Source: Tahibacter aquaticus
GTDB lineage: Bacteria > Pseudomonadota > Gammaproteobacteria > Xanthomonadales > Rhodanobacteraceae
Assembly (NCBI RefSeq): GCF_004363655.1
Contig: NZ_SNZH01000010.1
Span: 186,001-250,000, forward strand
DNA length: 64,000 nt
Reading direction: 5' to 3'
A program made the position numbers and the translations under genes. The notes under the pieces are model-generated. The model ran no database searches. It saw nothing but the letters and a program-made list of their open reading frames with translations, and had not been told where the DNA came from. This document shows positions 45,833-55,059 of this stretch, one piece after another. Positions within the stretch are counted from its first letter, which is position 1; the number at the start of each line of letters is the position of its first letter.

Positions 45833-47998
45833 TCAAACCGGATGCCGATAAACCCCATGCACCACCCCCAACCTGCGCACCCTGCGCATCACGTCGGCCA
45901 GGTGCTTGCGGTTACGTACCTCGATCGTGAAAACGATGATCGCCGACATCAGCCCGCGGTCCTGGTATTCCACATTTTCAATGTTGGAATTGCTCTCGGC
46001 AATCGCCGCGGCAACCGAGGCGAGCACGCCGGGCTTGTTCTGGATGTCGACGCGCAGCTCGCATTTGTAGTCGCCGCTGACGTCGCGGTCCCACTCCATC
46101 GCGATGCAGCGTTCCGGCGTCTTGCGGAACTCTGGCACGTTCGGGCATTCGAGGCGGTGTACGACCACACCCTTGCCAGCCGTCATGAAGCCCATGATCT
46201 CGTCGCCGGGAAGCGGATGGCAGCAATTGGCGAACGTCAGTACGCCGCGCTCGGCACCCGTGATACGGATGCTTTCGGCGGTGCGCGAGACGCGCAGGCG
46301 TGTCTTGCCGCCCTTGAGGCGCAGCAGCTGCGTGGCCACGTGCTCGGCCACGCGATTGCCCAGCGCAATATCGGCGAGCAGCTCTTCCAGTCGGCGGAAT
46401 TTGTTTTCCGCGAGGTAGCGGTCGAGCATTTCGCTCGATATGCCTTCCAGCGAAATGCCGACCTGGTCCAGCGCGCGATCGAGCATGCGATGGCCGAGTT
46501 CCACCGCATCTTCGTGCTGCAGCCGCTTAAGGTGATGGCGTATGGCCGTGCGCGCCTTGGCCGAAACCACCCATTCCAGCCATTGCGGATGCGGCTGGGC
46601 CGACGGCGCGGTGATGATTTCCACAGTCTGCCCGCTGACCAGCTTGGTGCGCAGCGGCGCCAGCTTGCGATCCACGCGCGCTGCCACTGCATGACTGCCT
46701 ACGTCGGTATGCACGGCATAGGCGAAATCCAGCGCCGTGGCATTGCGCGGCAGCGCCAGGATGCGGCCCTTGGGCGTGAACAGGTACACGTCATCGGGGA
46801 ACAGATCGACCTTGACGTTCTCGATGAACTCCAGCGAGGAGGACGTGCGCGCCTGGCTGTCGATCAGTCCTTCCACCCATTCGCGCGCACGCGACTGCGC
46901 CGCATTGCCCTGGGCCCCGCCGGACTTGTAAGCCCAGTGCGCTGCGACACCGCGCTCGGCCACCGAATCCATCTCTTCGGTGCGGATCTGGATTTCGATC
47001 GGCGCGGCAAACGGACCAACGACAACCGTATGCAGCGACTGGTAGCCGTTGACCTTGGGAATCGCGATGAAATCGCGGAAACGCGTGTCCATCGGCTTGT
47101 ACAGGCCGTGCACGGCACCCAGCGAGTGATAGCAACGCATCACGCTGTCGGTGACGACGCGGAAACCGTAGACGTCCATCACCTGGGTAAAGGATTTGTG
47201 CTCGTTCTTCATCTTGGTGTAGATGCTGAACGGCGATTTGATCCGGCTGACCACGCGCGCGACGATGCCTTCGGAGGCGAGCCGCGCTATCAATGCCGTC
47301 TCGATCTTGGCCATGGCTTCGCGCCGGTTGCCCAAGGTGTTCTTGATGCGGGTTTCTATGACCCGATGCCGGTCCGGGTACATGCCACGGAAGCCCAGCT
47401 CCTGCAGCTCGCCCTTGAACTTGTTCATGCCCAGGCGCTGGGCAATGGGCGCGTAGATTTCCAGCGTCTCGCGCGCGATGCGTCGGCGCGCCGAGGCTTC
47501 CATCGCCCCCAGCGTGCGCATGTTGTGCAGGCGATCGGCCAGCTTGATCAGGATGACGCGCAGATCGCGCGCCATCGCCAGCAGCATCTTGCGGAAGCTT
47601 TCCGCGGCGGCTTCCTGGCGGCTCTTGAATTGCAGCTTGTCGAGCTTGGTCACGCCGTCGACCAGCTCGGCCACGGGCTCGCCGAATTCGGCGGCGAGTT
47701 CGGCGCGGGTCAGTTCGGTATCTTCGAGCGTGTCGTGCAGGATCGCAGCGATGATGGTCTCGTGATCGAGACCCAGGTCGGCCATGATCGAGGCAACCGC
47801 CACCGGATGAGTGATGTACGGTTCGCCGCTCTTGCGCTTCTGCTCGCGATGCGCGTGCGCACCGACCTCGTAGGCGCGGCGCACCCGTGCCACCTGCGCC
47901 AACGGCAGGTACTGCACAAGCTTGTCTTCCAGCGCGCGAACGTAGGCGGGAGGGTCGCTCAACGCCGGCGCCTGCTGCGAGACCAGGGCCGTATCCAC
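45833..47998 (-). CDS. spoT: Bifunctional (p)ppGpp synthetase/hydrolase SpoT
   Basis: 721 residues with full RelA/SpoT architecture: HD hydrolase domain about 45-200 with intact HDTLEDTELT, synthetase domain about 225-345 (RIKSPFSIYTKM, DVYGFRVV, then YKPMDTRFRDFIAIPKVNGYQSLHT), TGS domain near 390-450 (VYLFTPKGRILALPRNATALDFAYAVH), a helical zinc-finger-like part (ANCCHPLPGDEIMGF) and a C-terminal ACT domain (ELRVDIQNKPGVLASVAAAIAE). The conserved HD motif supports hydrolase activity. It sits downstream of rpoZ after 55 bases. Confidence 0.97.
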   Translation of the reverse strand: MDTALVSQQAPALSDPPAYVRALEDKLVQYLPLAQVARVRRAYEVGAHAHREQKRKSGEPYITHPVAVASIMADLGLDHETIIAAILHDTLEDTELTRAELAAEFGEPVAELVDGVTKLDKLQFKSRQEAAAESFRKMLLAMARDLRVILIKLADRLHNMRTLGAMEASARRRIARETLEIYAPIAQRLGMNKFKGELQELGFRGMYPDRHRVIETRIKNTLGNRREAMAKIETALIARLASEGIVARVVSRIKSPFSIYTKMKNEHKSFTQVMDVYGFRVVTDSVMRCYHSLGAVHGLYKPMDTRFRDFIAIPKVNGYQSLHTVVVGPFAAPIEIQIRTEEMDSVAERGVAAHWAYKSGGAQGNAAQSRAREWVEGLIDSQARTSSSLEFIENVKVDLFPDDVYLFTPKGRILALPRNATALDFAYAVHTDVGSHAVAARVDRKLAPLRTKLVSGQTVEIITAPSAQPHPQWLEWVVSAKARTAIRHHLKRLQHEDAVELGHRMLDRALDQVGISLEGISSEMLDRYLAENKFRRLEELLADIALGNRVAEHVATQLLRLKGGKTRLRVSRTAESIRITGAERGVLTFANCCHPLPGDEIMGFMTAGKGVVVHRLECPNVPEFRKTPERCIAMEWDRDVSGDYKCELRVDIQNKPGVLASVAAAIAESNSNIENVEYQDRGLMSAIIVFTIEVRNRKHLADVMRRVRRLGVVHGVYRHPV

Positions 47999-48053
47999 GG
48001 GTTACTCCGCCGGAGTGCAGGCCGGCGCGAAACGCCAGCCCGGTTGCAAGGGT

Positions 48054-48347
48054 TTACAGATCGTCGCCGCCGCCCTTGAGATCGTCGTCGACTTCGGCGG
48101 CAGCCCATTCCAGTGCTTCGCGCTCGGCGCGCTCGCGTTCGAGCTTTTCTACCTGCTCGATCAGTGCATTGTCGACCTTGCCTTCGGCAATTTCGCGCAG
48201 TGCCAGTACGGTGGGCTTGTCGTTCTCCGAGACGACCAGGGAGTCAGCACCCTTGGCTAACTGGCGTGCACGCTTGGTCGCCATCAGGACCAGTTCGAAA
48301 CGGTTATCGACTACCTGCAGGCAATCTTCTACGGTGACTCGGGCCAT
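48054..48347 (-). CDS. rpoZ: RNA polymerase omega subunit
   Basis: 97 residues beginning [33 protein letters not shown], the invariant omega N-terminus, followed by [21 protein letters not shown]. It assists RNA polymerase assembly and contributes to the ppGpp site. Start at 48347. Gene order rpoZ-spoT is widely conserved. Confidence 0.97.
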   Translation of the reverse strand: MARVTVEDCLQVVDNRFELVLMATKRARQLAKGADSLVVSENDKPTVLALREIAEGKVDNALIEQVEKLERERAEREALEWAAAEVDDDLKGGGDDL

Positions 48348-48389
48348 GTGAACCTCAAAATCAGAAAAATCAGACGCTTGTATGCCCGC

Positions 48390-48419
48390 ATTGTAGCCGT
48401 GGCAACGGTCTCGGCGCAA
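48390..48419 (-). promoter_or_regulatory. Candidate sigma-70 promoter of rpoZ-spoT
   Basis: TTGCGC and TACAAT separated by 18 bases on the minus strand, about 45 bases upstream of the rpoZ ATG. Confidence 0.45.
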
Positions 48420-48545
48420 ACCGGCTTAGCGGGGCGGGGCATAGCAGGTGTACACTTCCGGATTCGTGCCCGGTCCGGGGCTTGAATCCGCAGAGGATCA
48501 GTCCCACTGAGCGCTGCGCCCCCGCTGCTGCAGGAAGCCGTACGC

Positions 48546-49370
48546 ATGCAATTCCCTTCGCGCTGGAAGCCGCTGAAAGTGCTGGCCCTGGTCACTTTCA
48601 GTCTGGTCATGGCGGGCTGCACCATCGCCAAGCCTCGTACCGACGATCCCTGGGAGCGCTGGAACCGCAAGGCCTACGCCTTCAACGATGCTGCCGACCG
48701 GGCCGTAATCCGCCCCGTCGCCGTCGGCTATCGCAAGATCACAACACCGAACATGCGGCGCGTGCTGAGCAATTTTTTCAGCAACTTGCGCATGCCCATC
48801 ACCATGGTGAACAACCTGCTGCAGGGCCGGCCCAAGGATTTCACGCGTAGCACCGGCCGTTTCCTGGTGAACACCACCCTGGGCCTGGTCGGATTCTTCG
48901 ACCCTGCCAGCCAGATGGGCCTGAAACTGCAGGAGCAGGATTTCGGCACCACCCTGGCCAAATGGGGCGTGCCTGACGGCCCGTACCTCGTGCTGCCGCT
49001 GCTGGGCTCGACCACGGCGCGCGATGTGTTCCGTTTTCCGGTCGACCGCCTGGCCGACCCGCTGTCCTGGTATGCCTCCCATCGTGACCTGCGCCTGCAG
49101 GCTCAGTACATGCCGACCTGGCTGTTCCTGATCACCTTGCGTTCGCGCGGCATCGAGGCAGAAGGCCTGCTGGAAGGGGTCTACGATCCCTACGTGTTCT
49201 ATCGCGATGCCTATCGCCAGCAGCGTGTCTACCGCATCTACGACGGCAACCCGCCGGTGGAAGTGATCGAACTGCTGCAAGGTGTCGGCGAGGATTTCGA
49301 TCCGGAAGAGCTGCTGGAAGAACAGCGCAGCATCAACGCGGCCCCGCAGAAAACCAGCGACGGCAGTTGA
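48546..49370 (+). CDS. mlaA: Outer-membrane lipoprotein MlaA (VacJ)
   Basis: 274 residues with a lipobox (LVMAGC, Cys near 25). The VacJ domain follows: DDPWERWNRKAYAFNDAADRAV, VLSNFFSNLRMPITMVNNLLQG, RSTGRFLVNTTLGLVGFFDPAS, then FGTTLAKWGVPDGPYLVLPLLGSTTARD. It removes misplaced phospholipid from the outer leaflet of the outer membrane and passes it to MlaC. It faces the mlaFEDCB operon, ending 188 bases from mlaB across a long hairpin. The acidic C-terminal tail is lineage-specific. Confidence 0.96.
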   Translation: MQFPSRWKPLKVLALVTFSLVMAGCTIAKPRTDDPWERWNRKAYAFNDAADRAVIRPVAVGYRKITTPNMRRVLSNFFSNLRMPITMVNNLLQGRPKDFTRSTGRFLVNTTLGLVGFFDPASQMGLKLQEQDFGTTLAKWGVPDGPYLVLPLLGSTTARDVFRFPVDRLADPLSWYASHRDLRLQAQYMPTWLFLITLRSRGIEAEGLLEGVYDPYVFYRDAYRQQRVYRIYDGNPPVEVIELLQGVGEDFDPEELLEEQRSINAAPQKTSDGS

Positions 49371-49434
49371 CGCGGCGAATCGCAGGCCGGGTGAGCCGCC
49401 AGGCGCACCCTGAATCACGGTGTCGCCGCAACGA

Positions 49435-49494
49435 AAAAGCCCGAGCCGAAGCAATGTCTTGGTTTGCAAGGCCATTGCTTCGGCTCGGGCTTTT
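49435..49494. terminator. Bidirectional terminator between mlaA and mlaB
   Basis: A perfect 22-bp inverted repeat, beginning AAAAGCCCGAGCCGAAGC and ending in the complementary TTTT, encloses a 16-base loop. Both transcripts run into it with T-rich exits. Confidence 0.85.
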
Positions 49495-49558
49495 CGATGT
49501 TCGATGTCCCGGGATGCGCCTGGCGACCTACCCCTGCCCGCCTCGGCTTGTGGCTTCG

Positions 49559-49885
49559 TTACGCTGGTTTTTTGCCCGGCATACCGAGCAACACTTCCAC
49601 TTCGCCCAGCTGTGCCAGTGCCTGCAAGGTCGCCGGCATGGCCGTGATCTGCAGCGCCGCGCCACGGACGCGGGCAGCACGGCATAAAGCCAGCAGCACG
49701 CCCAGTCCTGCGCTGTCGCTGGCGCTGACGCCGGAAAGATCCAGCGTCGTCACATCGCCGCGGGCGAGATAAGCCCGCGCCTGCGCCAGCGCCGTCGCGG
49801 CGGTGGCGAAAACCAGGTCGCCGGACATCGCGAGGATGCCCGGCGCTGGGGTGGATACCTGCACTGGCGCAGCGGCAGTGGCCAT
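49559..49885 (-). CDS. mlaB: STAS-domain protein MlaB
   Basis: 108 residues with a STAS fold: LAMSGDLVFATAATALAQAR, TLDLSGVSASDSAGLGVLLALCRAA (the DSAGL motif, Ser near 58) and LQALAQLGEVEVLL. In the Mla complex MlaB stabilises the ATPase MlaF in the cytoplasm. It is the last gene of the operon and its start shares a base with the mlaC stop. Confidence 0.88.
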   Translation of the reverse strand: MATAAAPVQVSTPAPGILAMSGDLVFATAATALAQARAYLARGDVTTLDLSGVSASDSAGLGVLLALCRAARVRGAALQITAMPATLQALAQLGEVEVLLGMPGKKPA

Positions 49886-50526
49886 TACTTGGCGTTCTTT
49901 TCCAGGCTTTCCAGCGCCTTGTCGCCCTGGGTTTCCAGGCGCGTGATGAGCTCTTCCAGGCTGGACTTGGCGATTTCCGCCGACACCTGGTTACGATAAT
50001 TGGTCACGTAGGAAATGCCTTCGATGATCACGTCATAGGCTTTCCATTCGCCGTCCTTGGTCTTACGGAAGGCGTAGTCGACCGGTACGCGCTTGCCGTC
50101 GTCGAGCACGACTTCGGTGCGCACCAGCGAACGCTTGTCGTTGAGCTCGCCCTTGTACGGCGAAATATTGATGCGGCCGCGGGTGTAGTTGAGCAGACCC
50201 TCGGCGTAGCGGTGGGCAATGGAGTTGTAGAACGCCTTGGCGAAGCGGGTGCGCTGCTCCGGGCTGGCCGACTTGGCATTCTGGCCCAGCACCAGGATGG
50301 ACGCGTAGTCGATATCGAAATGCGGAAGCACAATGCCGTCGATCAGCTTGATCAGCTTGTCGCGGTCGTTGCGCAATTCGTCCTTGCGCCCTTCCAGTGC
50401 CTTGCCCAGGTCGTCGGCAATACCTTGCACGACGCCATTCGGGTCGTTCGCCGCGGCCTGCGCCGACGGCATGGCCGCAAACAGCAGAACGGCCAGCAGC
50501 GGAAGCAGTTTGCGCAATACACTCAT
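49885..50526 (-). CDS. mlaC: Periplasmic phospholipid-binding protein MlaC
   Basis: 213 residues. Signal peptide about 1-24 (ending AQAA), then a Tol_Tol_Ttg2/MlaC domain: GIVLPHFDIDYASILVLGQ, RFAKAFYNSIAHRYAEGLLNY and WKAYDVIIEGISYVTNYRNQ. It ferries phospholipids between MlaA and MlaFEDB. The start overlaps the mlaD stop (ATGA). Confidence 0.95.
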   Translation of the reverse strand: MSVLRKLLPLLAVLLFAAMPSAQAAANDPNGVVQGIADDLGKALEGRKDELRNDRDKLIKLIDGIVLPHFDIDYASILVLGQNAKSASPEQRTRFAKAFYNSIAHRYAEGLLNYTRGRINISPYKGELNDKRSLVRTEVVLDDGKRVPVDYAFRKTKDGEWKAYDVIIEGISYVTNYRNQVSAEIAKSSLEELITRLETQGDKALESLEKNAK

Positions 50527-51038
50527 GGTTTTTCGCCTTGTTTGGACGCAGATTCGGGTTCGGCAGGCTTCTTCGCCGGCGTATCGCCGCTACCGACCAG
50601 GTACTTGCCGATCAATTCTTCCAACTGCACGGAGCTCTGGGTCAGGATGATCTCATCGCCGTCCTTGAACAGTTCCGGCGAGCCGCCCGGCTTCAGCGCA
50701 ACGTACTGATCGCCCAATAAACCACTGGTGAACACCGACGCCGCCGAATCGTCCGGCAACTGGTTGTAACGATTGTCGATCGCCAGGGTCACCAACGCTT
50801 CCAGCCGGTCAGGCTCGAGCTGGATGTCGCTGACGCTGCCGATGCGCACACCGGCAATCTTCACCGGCGCACGCAGCTTGAGCTGGCCGATGTTGGTGAA
50901 ACGCGCCTTCAGCGCGTAGGTCGGGCCCTGGCGGTAGTTGGCCAGACTGGTGGTCTGCGTGGCCAGATAGCCCAGGGCGGCAAAGCCCAGCACGATGAAC
51001 AGGCCGGTGCCGATCTGGTGGTTACGTCGTTGAGTCAT
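50523..51038 (-). CDS. mlaD: MCE-domain protein MlaD
   Basis: 171 residues with one membrane helix (about 8-27) and an MCE domain: GPTYALKARFTNIGQLKLRAPVKIAGVRIGSV, VTLAIDNRYNQLPDDSAASVFTSGLLGDQYVALKPGG. It forms the periplasmic hexameric ring of the Mla transporter. The C-terminal tail is Pro/Lys-rich. Confidence 0.96.
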   Translation of the reverse strand: MTQRRNHQIGTGLFIVLGFAALGYLATQTTSLANYRQGPTYALKARFTNIGQLKLRAPVKIAGVRIGSVSDIQLEPDRLEALVTLAIDNRYNQLPDDSAASVFTSGLLGDQYVALKPGGSPELFKDGDEIILTQSSVQLEELIGKYLVGSGDTPAKKPAEPESASKQGEKP

Positions 51039-51056
51039 GGCATCGTTTCCGCCGCA

Positions 51057-51827
51057 TCACATCAGGAAGGCCGTCATCAGGAAATCGATGGCGAGGGTAA
51101 GGATGGAAGAAGAGACCACCGTGCGCGTCGTCGCATAGGCCACGCCTTCGCTGGTCGGCGCGGTGGTATAGCCCTGGTAGGTCGCCACCAGGGTGACTAC
51201 GCCGCCGAATACGGTGCTTTTCCAGACGCCGTTCATGACGTCGGTCCAGACATCGACCGCACCAGTCATGTTCGACCAGAACGTGCCGTTGTCCAGGCCC
51301 AGCCAGGTAACGGCGACGGTATGTGCGCCGAAGATCGCCAGCGCATTGAAGATGGACGCCAGCAGCGGCATGGCGACGATGCCGGCGAGAAAGCGGGGCG
51401 CGACCACATAAGCCATGGGGTCTACCGCCATCATTTCCATCGCGGCAAGCTGGTCGGTCGCGCGCATCAGGCCGATCTCGGCGGTGATGGACGTACCGGC
51501 CCGGCCGGCGAACAGCAGCGCAGTGACCACCGGTCCGAGTTCGCGGTACAGCGCGATGGCGACCACGGTGCCGACGGAAGCCGTACTGCCGAAGCGCGAC
51601 AGCACCTCGTAGAGCTGCAGGCCAAGCACCAGGCCGATGAACAGGCCGCAGGTCATGATGATGACCAGGCTCATCGCGCCGACGAAGAAGACCTGCCGCA
51701 CGGTCTCGGCGAAATAACGCAGGCTGCGCGGCACGGCCGCCAGCACGGACAGCAGGAACAGGCCCAGCGCGCCAACCTGGGCCAGGCTGTCGCCGATCAG
51801 GCTGGGGCGAGGTTGCGGTTCGCTCAT
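51057..51827 (-). CDS. mlaE: Mla permease MlaE
   Basis: 256 residues, several membrane helices, with the MlaE-family segments GLFIGLVLGLQLYEVLSRFGS, LYRELGPVVTALLFAGRAGTSITAEIGLM and DQLAAMEMMAVDPMAYVVAPR. Inner-membrane permease of the phospholipid transporter. The ATG at 51827 forms an ATGA overlap with the mlaF stop, which decides the start. Confidence 0.96.
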   Translation of the reverse strand: MSEPQPRPSLIGDSLAQVGALGLFLLSVLAAVPRSLRYFAETVRQVFFVGAMSLVIIMTCGLFIGLVLGLQLYEVLSRFGSTASVGTVVAIALYRELGPVVTALLFAGRAGTSITAEIGLMRATDQLAAMEMMAVDPMAYVVAPRFLAGIVAMPLLASIFNALAIFGAHTVAVTWLGLDNGTFWSNMTGAVDVWTDVMNGVWKSTVFGGVVTLVATYQGYTTAPTSEGVAYATTRTVVSSSILTLAIDFLMTAFLM

Positions 51828-52654
51828 GCGCGCTCCTGCGTGAATCCAAGGTCGGCGGCGTAGTCGCGCGCCGGATAGTGGAACGGCACGGGACCATCGG
51901 CCTCGCCGCCGAAGAACTGGCGCGTCCACTCGGTCTCGCCGCGGCTGATCTGGTCCGGCGCCCCGTGTGCGGCAACCTTGCCGGCGGCCAGAAGATAGAT
52001 ATGGTCGGCAACCCGGCTGACCGCGGCAAGCTCGTGGGCCACGACGATGCTGGTCAGGCCCAGGGTGTGGTTCAAGGTACGGATCAGTTTCAGCACCTGG
52101 TTCAGTGCAATCGGATCGAGGCCGACGAAGGGTTCGTCGTAGATCAGCAGCATCGGATCGCGCACGATCGCGCGGGCCAGGGCGACGCGGCGCGCCATGC
52201 CGCCCGACAGTTCCGCCGGCATCAGCTCGGCTGCACCGCGCAGGCCTACTGCCTGCAGTTTGGGCAGCACGATATTGCGGATCAGCTCTTCCGGCAGGCG
52301 CGCATGCTGGCGCAGCGGGAAGGCAACGTTCTCGAAGACGGTGAAATCGGTCAGCAGGGCCGAGTTCTGGAACAGGTAGCCGATGCGCTCGCGCAGGTCG
52401 AACAGGCCGTCGCGGTCCAGCGTGGCCAGCTCGCGCCCGTCCACTACGATGCTGCCCGCATCCGGCCGCAGCTGGCCGGTGATGTGACGCAGCAAGGTGG
52501 TCTTGCCGGTACCGCTGGGGCCCATCACGGCGGTTACGCTGCCGCGCGGGATATCCAGCTCGACGCCGTCGAAAATGACCTTGTCGCCCAGCTTGGTGCG
52601 CAGGCCGCGAATGCTGACTAGTGCATCTGTTGACGTTGTGGAAACTGCTGTCAT
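51824..52654 (-). CDS. mlaF: Mla ATP-binding protein MlaF
   Basis: 276 residues, ABC ATPase: Walker A GPSGTGKTTLLR near 45-56, Q-loop YLFQNSALL, signature LSGGMARRVALARA (the LSGGM form typical of MlaF), Walker B LLIYDEPFVGLDP, H-loop VAHEL. It powers MlaE. First gene of mlaFEDCB; its 30-residue C-terminal extension (FHYPARDYAADLGF) is probably where MlaF dimerises or contacts MlaB. Confidence 0.96.
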   Translation of the reverse strand: MTAVSTTSTDALVSIRGLRTKLGDKVIFDGVELDIPRGSVTAVMGPSGTGKTTLLRHITGQLRPDAGSIVVDGRELATLDRDGLFDLRERIGYLFQNSALLTDFTVFENVAFPLRQHARLPEELIRNIVLPKLQAVGLRGAAELMPAELSGGMARRVALARAIVRDPMLLIYDEPFVGLDPIALNQVLKLIRTLNHTLGLTSIVVAHELAAVSRVADHIYLLAAGKVAAHGAPDQISRGETEWTRQFFGGEADGPVPFHYPARDYAADLGFTQERA

Positions 52655-52770
52655 CGGGGCGCCGTGCGGGTCGATGGACGTACGGATAGCCGGCCTACCT
52701 TAGCGAAAGGCCGGACAGGGCGAAAGCTCGCGCATTCAGGTCGGTTTCATGCGGGCACACAGGCACCGCT

Positions 52771-53385
52771 TCACTCGCCCTTGAGCAGGTCTTCGATCTG
52801 CATCTGGTGACGCACCAGCTGATTGCCGCTGCGCAGGCGCTGACTGGTCACGATGGCCTGCAGCTCGCCCAGCGCGGTGGCGAAATCGTCGTTGACGATG
52901 ATGTAGTCGAATTCCTTGCAGTGGACCATTTCCGCCCGCGCCTCGGCGGTGCGGCGCACGATCGCCGCTTCGCTGTCGGAACCGCGTGAACGCAGCCGGC
53001 GCAGCAGTTCCTCGCGCGACGGCGGCAGGATGAAGATAGTGACGCAGGGCAGTTTGGCGCGTACCTGCTGCGCCCCCTGCCAGTCGATCTCCAGCAGCAC
53101 GTCATGACCGGCGGCGAAACGCTCGGCCACGGTCGCGCGCGAGGTGCCATACAGATTGCCGAATACTTCAGCATGTTCGAGAAACGCGTCCTTGCCGATC
53201 AGCAGCTCGAACTCGGCGCGCTTGACGAAGTGGTAATGCACGCCGTCCTTGTCCCGCGGCCGCGGCGGCCGCGTCGTGTGCGAGATCGACAGCACGATGC
53301 CGGGTTCGCGCTCGAGCAGGGCGTTGACCAGGCTGGATTTGCCTGCCCCCGAAGGCGCCGCGACGATAAACAAGGTTCCGGGCAT
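52771..53385 (-). CDS. gmk: Guanylate kinase
   Basis: 204 residues. P-loop APSGAGKSSL at about 9-18, GMP-binding segment SISHTTRPPRPRDKDGVHYHFV with FLEHAEVFGNLYGTS, and EIDWQGAQQVR. It phosphorylates GMP to GDP in nucleotide metabolism. The ATG at 53385 lies five bases after the yicC stop, so the two are cotranscribed. Confidence 0.97.
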   Translation of the reverse strand: MPGTLFIVAAPSGAGKSSLVNALLEREPGIVLSISHTTRPPRPRDKDGVHYHFVKRAEFELLIGKDAFLEHAEVFGNLYGTSRATVAERFAAGHDVLLEIDWQGAQQVRAKLPCVTIFILPPSREELLRRLRSRGSDSEAAIVRRTAEARAEMVHCKEFDYIIVNDDFATALGELQAIVTSQRLRSGNQLVRHQMQIEDLLKGE

Positions 53386-53390
53386 AGGCA

Positions 53391-54254
53391 CTACTCGATG
53401 TTCTGCACTTGTTCGCGCATCTGCTCGATCAGCACCTTGAGCTCGACCGCGGCCTGGGTAGTGCGCTGGTCCACCGACTTGGAGCCCAGCGTATTGGCTT
53501 CGCGATTGAATTCCTGCATGAGGAAATCCAGGCGCCGGCCGTTCGCGTCGGCGAGCTTGAGAATACGCCGCGCCTCGGCCAGGTGGGCGCTGAGCCGGTC
53601 CAGCTCCTCGTCCACGTCGATGCGCGACAGCTGCAGCACCAGTTCCTGCTCCAGCCGGCCCGGATCGGCGCCCTGGCGGAAATCGGCCAGCTTGGTTTCC
53701 AGCTTCAGCCGCAGCGCGGCGCGGATTTCCGGCAGCCATTCGCGCACCTGCACGACGACTTTGGCGATGCCGTCGAGGCGCTCGGCGATGAATCCCGCCA
53801 GACGTTCGCCTTCGCGGCCGCGCGTGGCAACCATGTCGTCCAGCGCCTGGTCGAGCAGTGCCAGGGCCTGGGCATGCAGCTCGGTCTGATCGACTTCGGG
53901 TTTTACCATCACGCCGTCGATGCCAAGCAGGCCGACAAAATCGGTCTGCAGGTTGGGAAAACGGCCGGCCAGCTGGGCCGCGGCGCCCTGTAGCTGCGAC
54001 AGCAGCACTTCGTTCAATTCCAGCGCCGTCGCGACGCCGCCATTGCTGCGCAGGCGCATGCCCAGGTCGACTTTGCCGCGGGTCAGGCGGGCGCCGACAC
54101 GTTCGCGCAACTGCGACTCCAGCGCGCGCAATTCCTCGGGCAGGCGCGGACTGAGCTCCAGGTAGCGGTGATTGACCGAGCGCAGTTCGCACGACAACAA
54201 CCCCAGCGGGGTCACGCTTTCGGCGCTGGCATACGCGGTCATGCTACGGATCAT
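53391..54254 (-). CDS. yicC: YicC family endoribonuclease
   Basis: 287 residues with the YicC N-terminal domain (SMTAYASAESVTPLGLLSCELRSVNHRYLE) and the DUF1732 C-terminal domain (ELDRLSAHLAEARRIL, GRRLDFLMQEFNREANTLGSKS). YicC proteins are reported endoribonucleases acting on small RNAs and mRNA. The start is at 54254; a second in-frame ATG 12 bases later is possible. Upstream of gmk and divergent from rph. Confidence 0.94.
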   Translation of the reverse strand: MIRSMTAYASAESVTPLGLLSCELRSVNHRYLELSPRLPEELRALESQLRERVGARLTRGKVDLGMRLRSNGGVATALELNEVLLSQLQGAAAQLAGRFPNLQTDFVGLLGIDGVMVKPEVDQTELHAQALALLDQALDDMVATRGREGERLAGFIAERLDGIAKVVVQVREWLPEIRAALRLKLETKLADFRQGADPGRLEQELVLQLSRIDVDEELDRLSAHLAEARRILKLADANGRRLDFLMQEFNREANTLGSKSVDQRTTQAAVELKVLIEQMREQVQNIE

Positions 54255-54322
54255 GGCGGTCCCGGTCGGGAAAAGGGTCGCAATGGTAAACTCGCCGCCC
54301 GCTTTCCCCAAGTTTCCAATCC

Positions 54323-55051
54323 ATGACCTCTGCTCAGCGCCCCTCCGGCCGCGCGCCCGACCAACTGCGCCCCATCGTCCTGCAACGCCACTACACCTGC
54401 CATGCGGAGGGTTCGGTGCTGATCAGCTGCGGCGATACCCGCGTTCTCTGCACGGCCAGCGTGGAGGAAAAAGTGCCGCCCTTCCTGCGCGGCAAGGGCG
54501 AAGGTTGGATCACGGCGGAATACGGCATGCTGCCGCGCGCCACCAAGGAACGCACCCAGCGCGAAGCCGCCCGCGGCGGCCAGGGCGGCCGCACCATGGA
54601 AATCCAGCGCCTGATCGGGCGCAGCCTGCGCGCCTGCGTCGACCGCGGCGCCCTGGGCGAACGCACCATCACCCTGGACTGCGACGTGCTGCAGGCCGAC
54701 GGCGGCACACGCTGCGCAGCCATTACCGGCGCCTATGTCGCCCTGGTCGACGCGGTACGCCAGCTGCAGGCCAAGCGCCTGATCAAGAAAGATCCGATCT
54801 TTGGCGCCATCGCCGCGGTCTCGGTCGGCATCTACAAGGGCCAGCCAGTGCTGGACCTGGACTACGCCGAAGACGCCAACTGCGATACCGACATGAACGT
54901 CGTGATGAACGACGGTGGCGGCTTCATCGAACTGCAGGGCACCGCTGAAGGTCACGCCTTCCGCAACGACGAGTTGCAGGCCCTGCTGGCATTGGCCAAC
55001 AAGGGCGTGAGCGAGCTGGTCGCGCTGCAGCGCGCCGCGCTGGCAGCCTGA
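54323..55051 (+). CDS. rph: Ribonuclease PH
   Basis: 242 residues. RNase PH fold with [63 protein letters not shown] and [24 protein letters not shown], then [33 protein letters not shown]. It trims tRNA 3' ends using phosphate. It leads rph-rdgB-hemW; rdgB follows eight bases later. Confidence 0.97.
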   Translation: MTSAQRPSGRAPDQLRPIVLQRHYTCHAEGSVLISCGDTRVLCTASVEEKVPPFLRGKGEGWITAEYGMLPRATKERTQREAARGGQGGRTMEIQRLIGRSLRACVDRGALGERTITLDCDVLQADGGTRCAAITGAYVALVDAVRQLQAKRLIKKDPIFGAIAAVSVGIYKGQPVLDLDYAEDANCDTDMNVVMNDGGGFIELQGTAEGHAFRNDELQALLALANKGVSELVALQRAALAA

Positions 55052-55059
55052 GCAACCCG

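Noticed and set aside
45842-48079. 745-codon plus-strand frame opposite spoT
   Set aside because: SpoT domains are unmistakable on the minus strand; the opposite frame is low-complexity.
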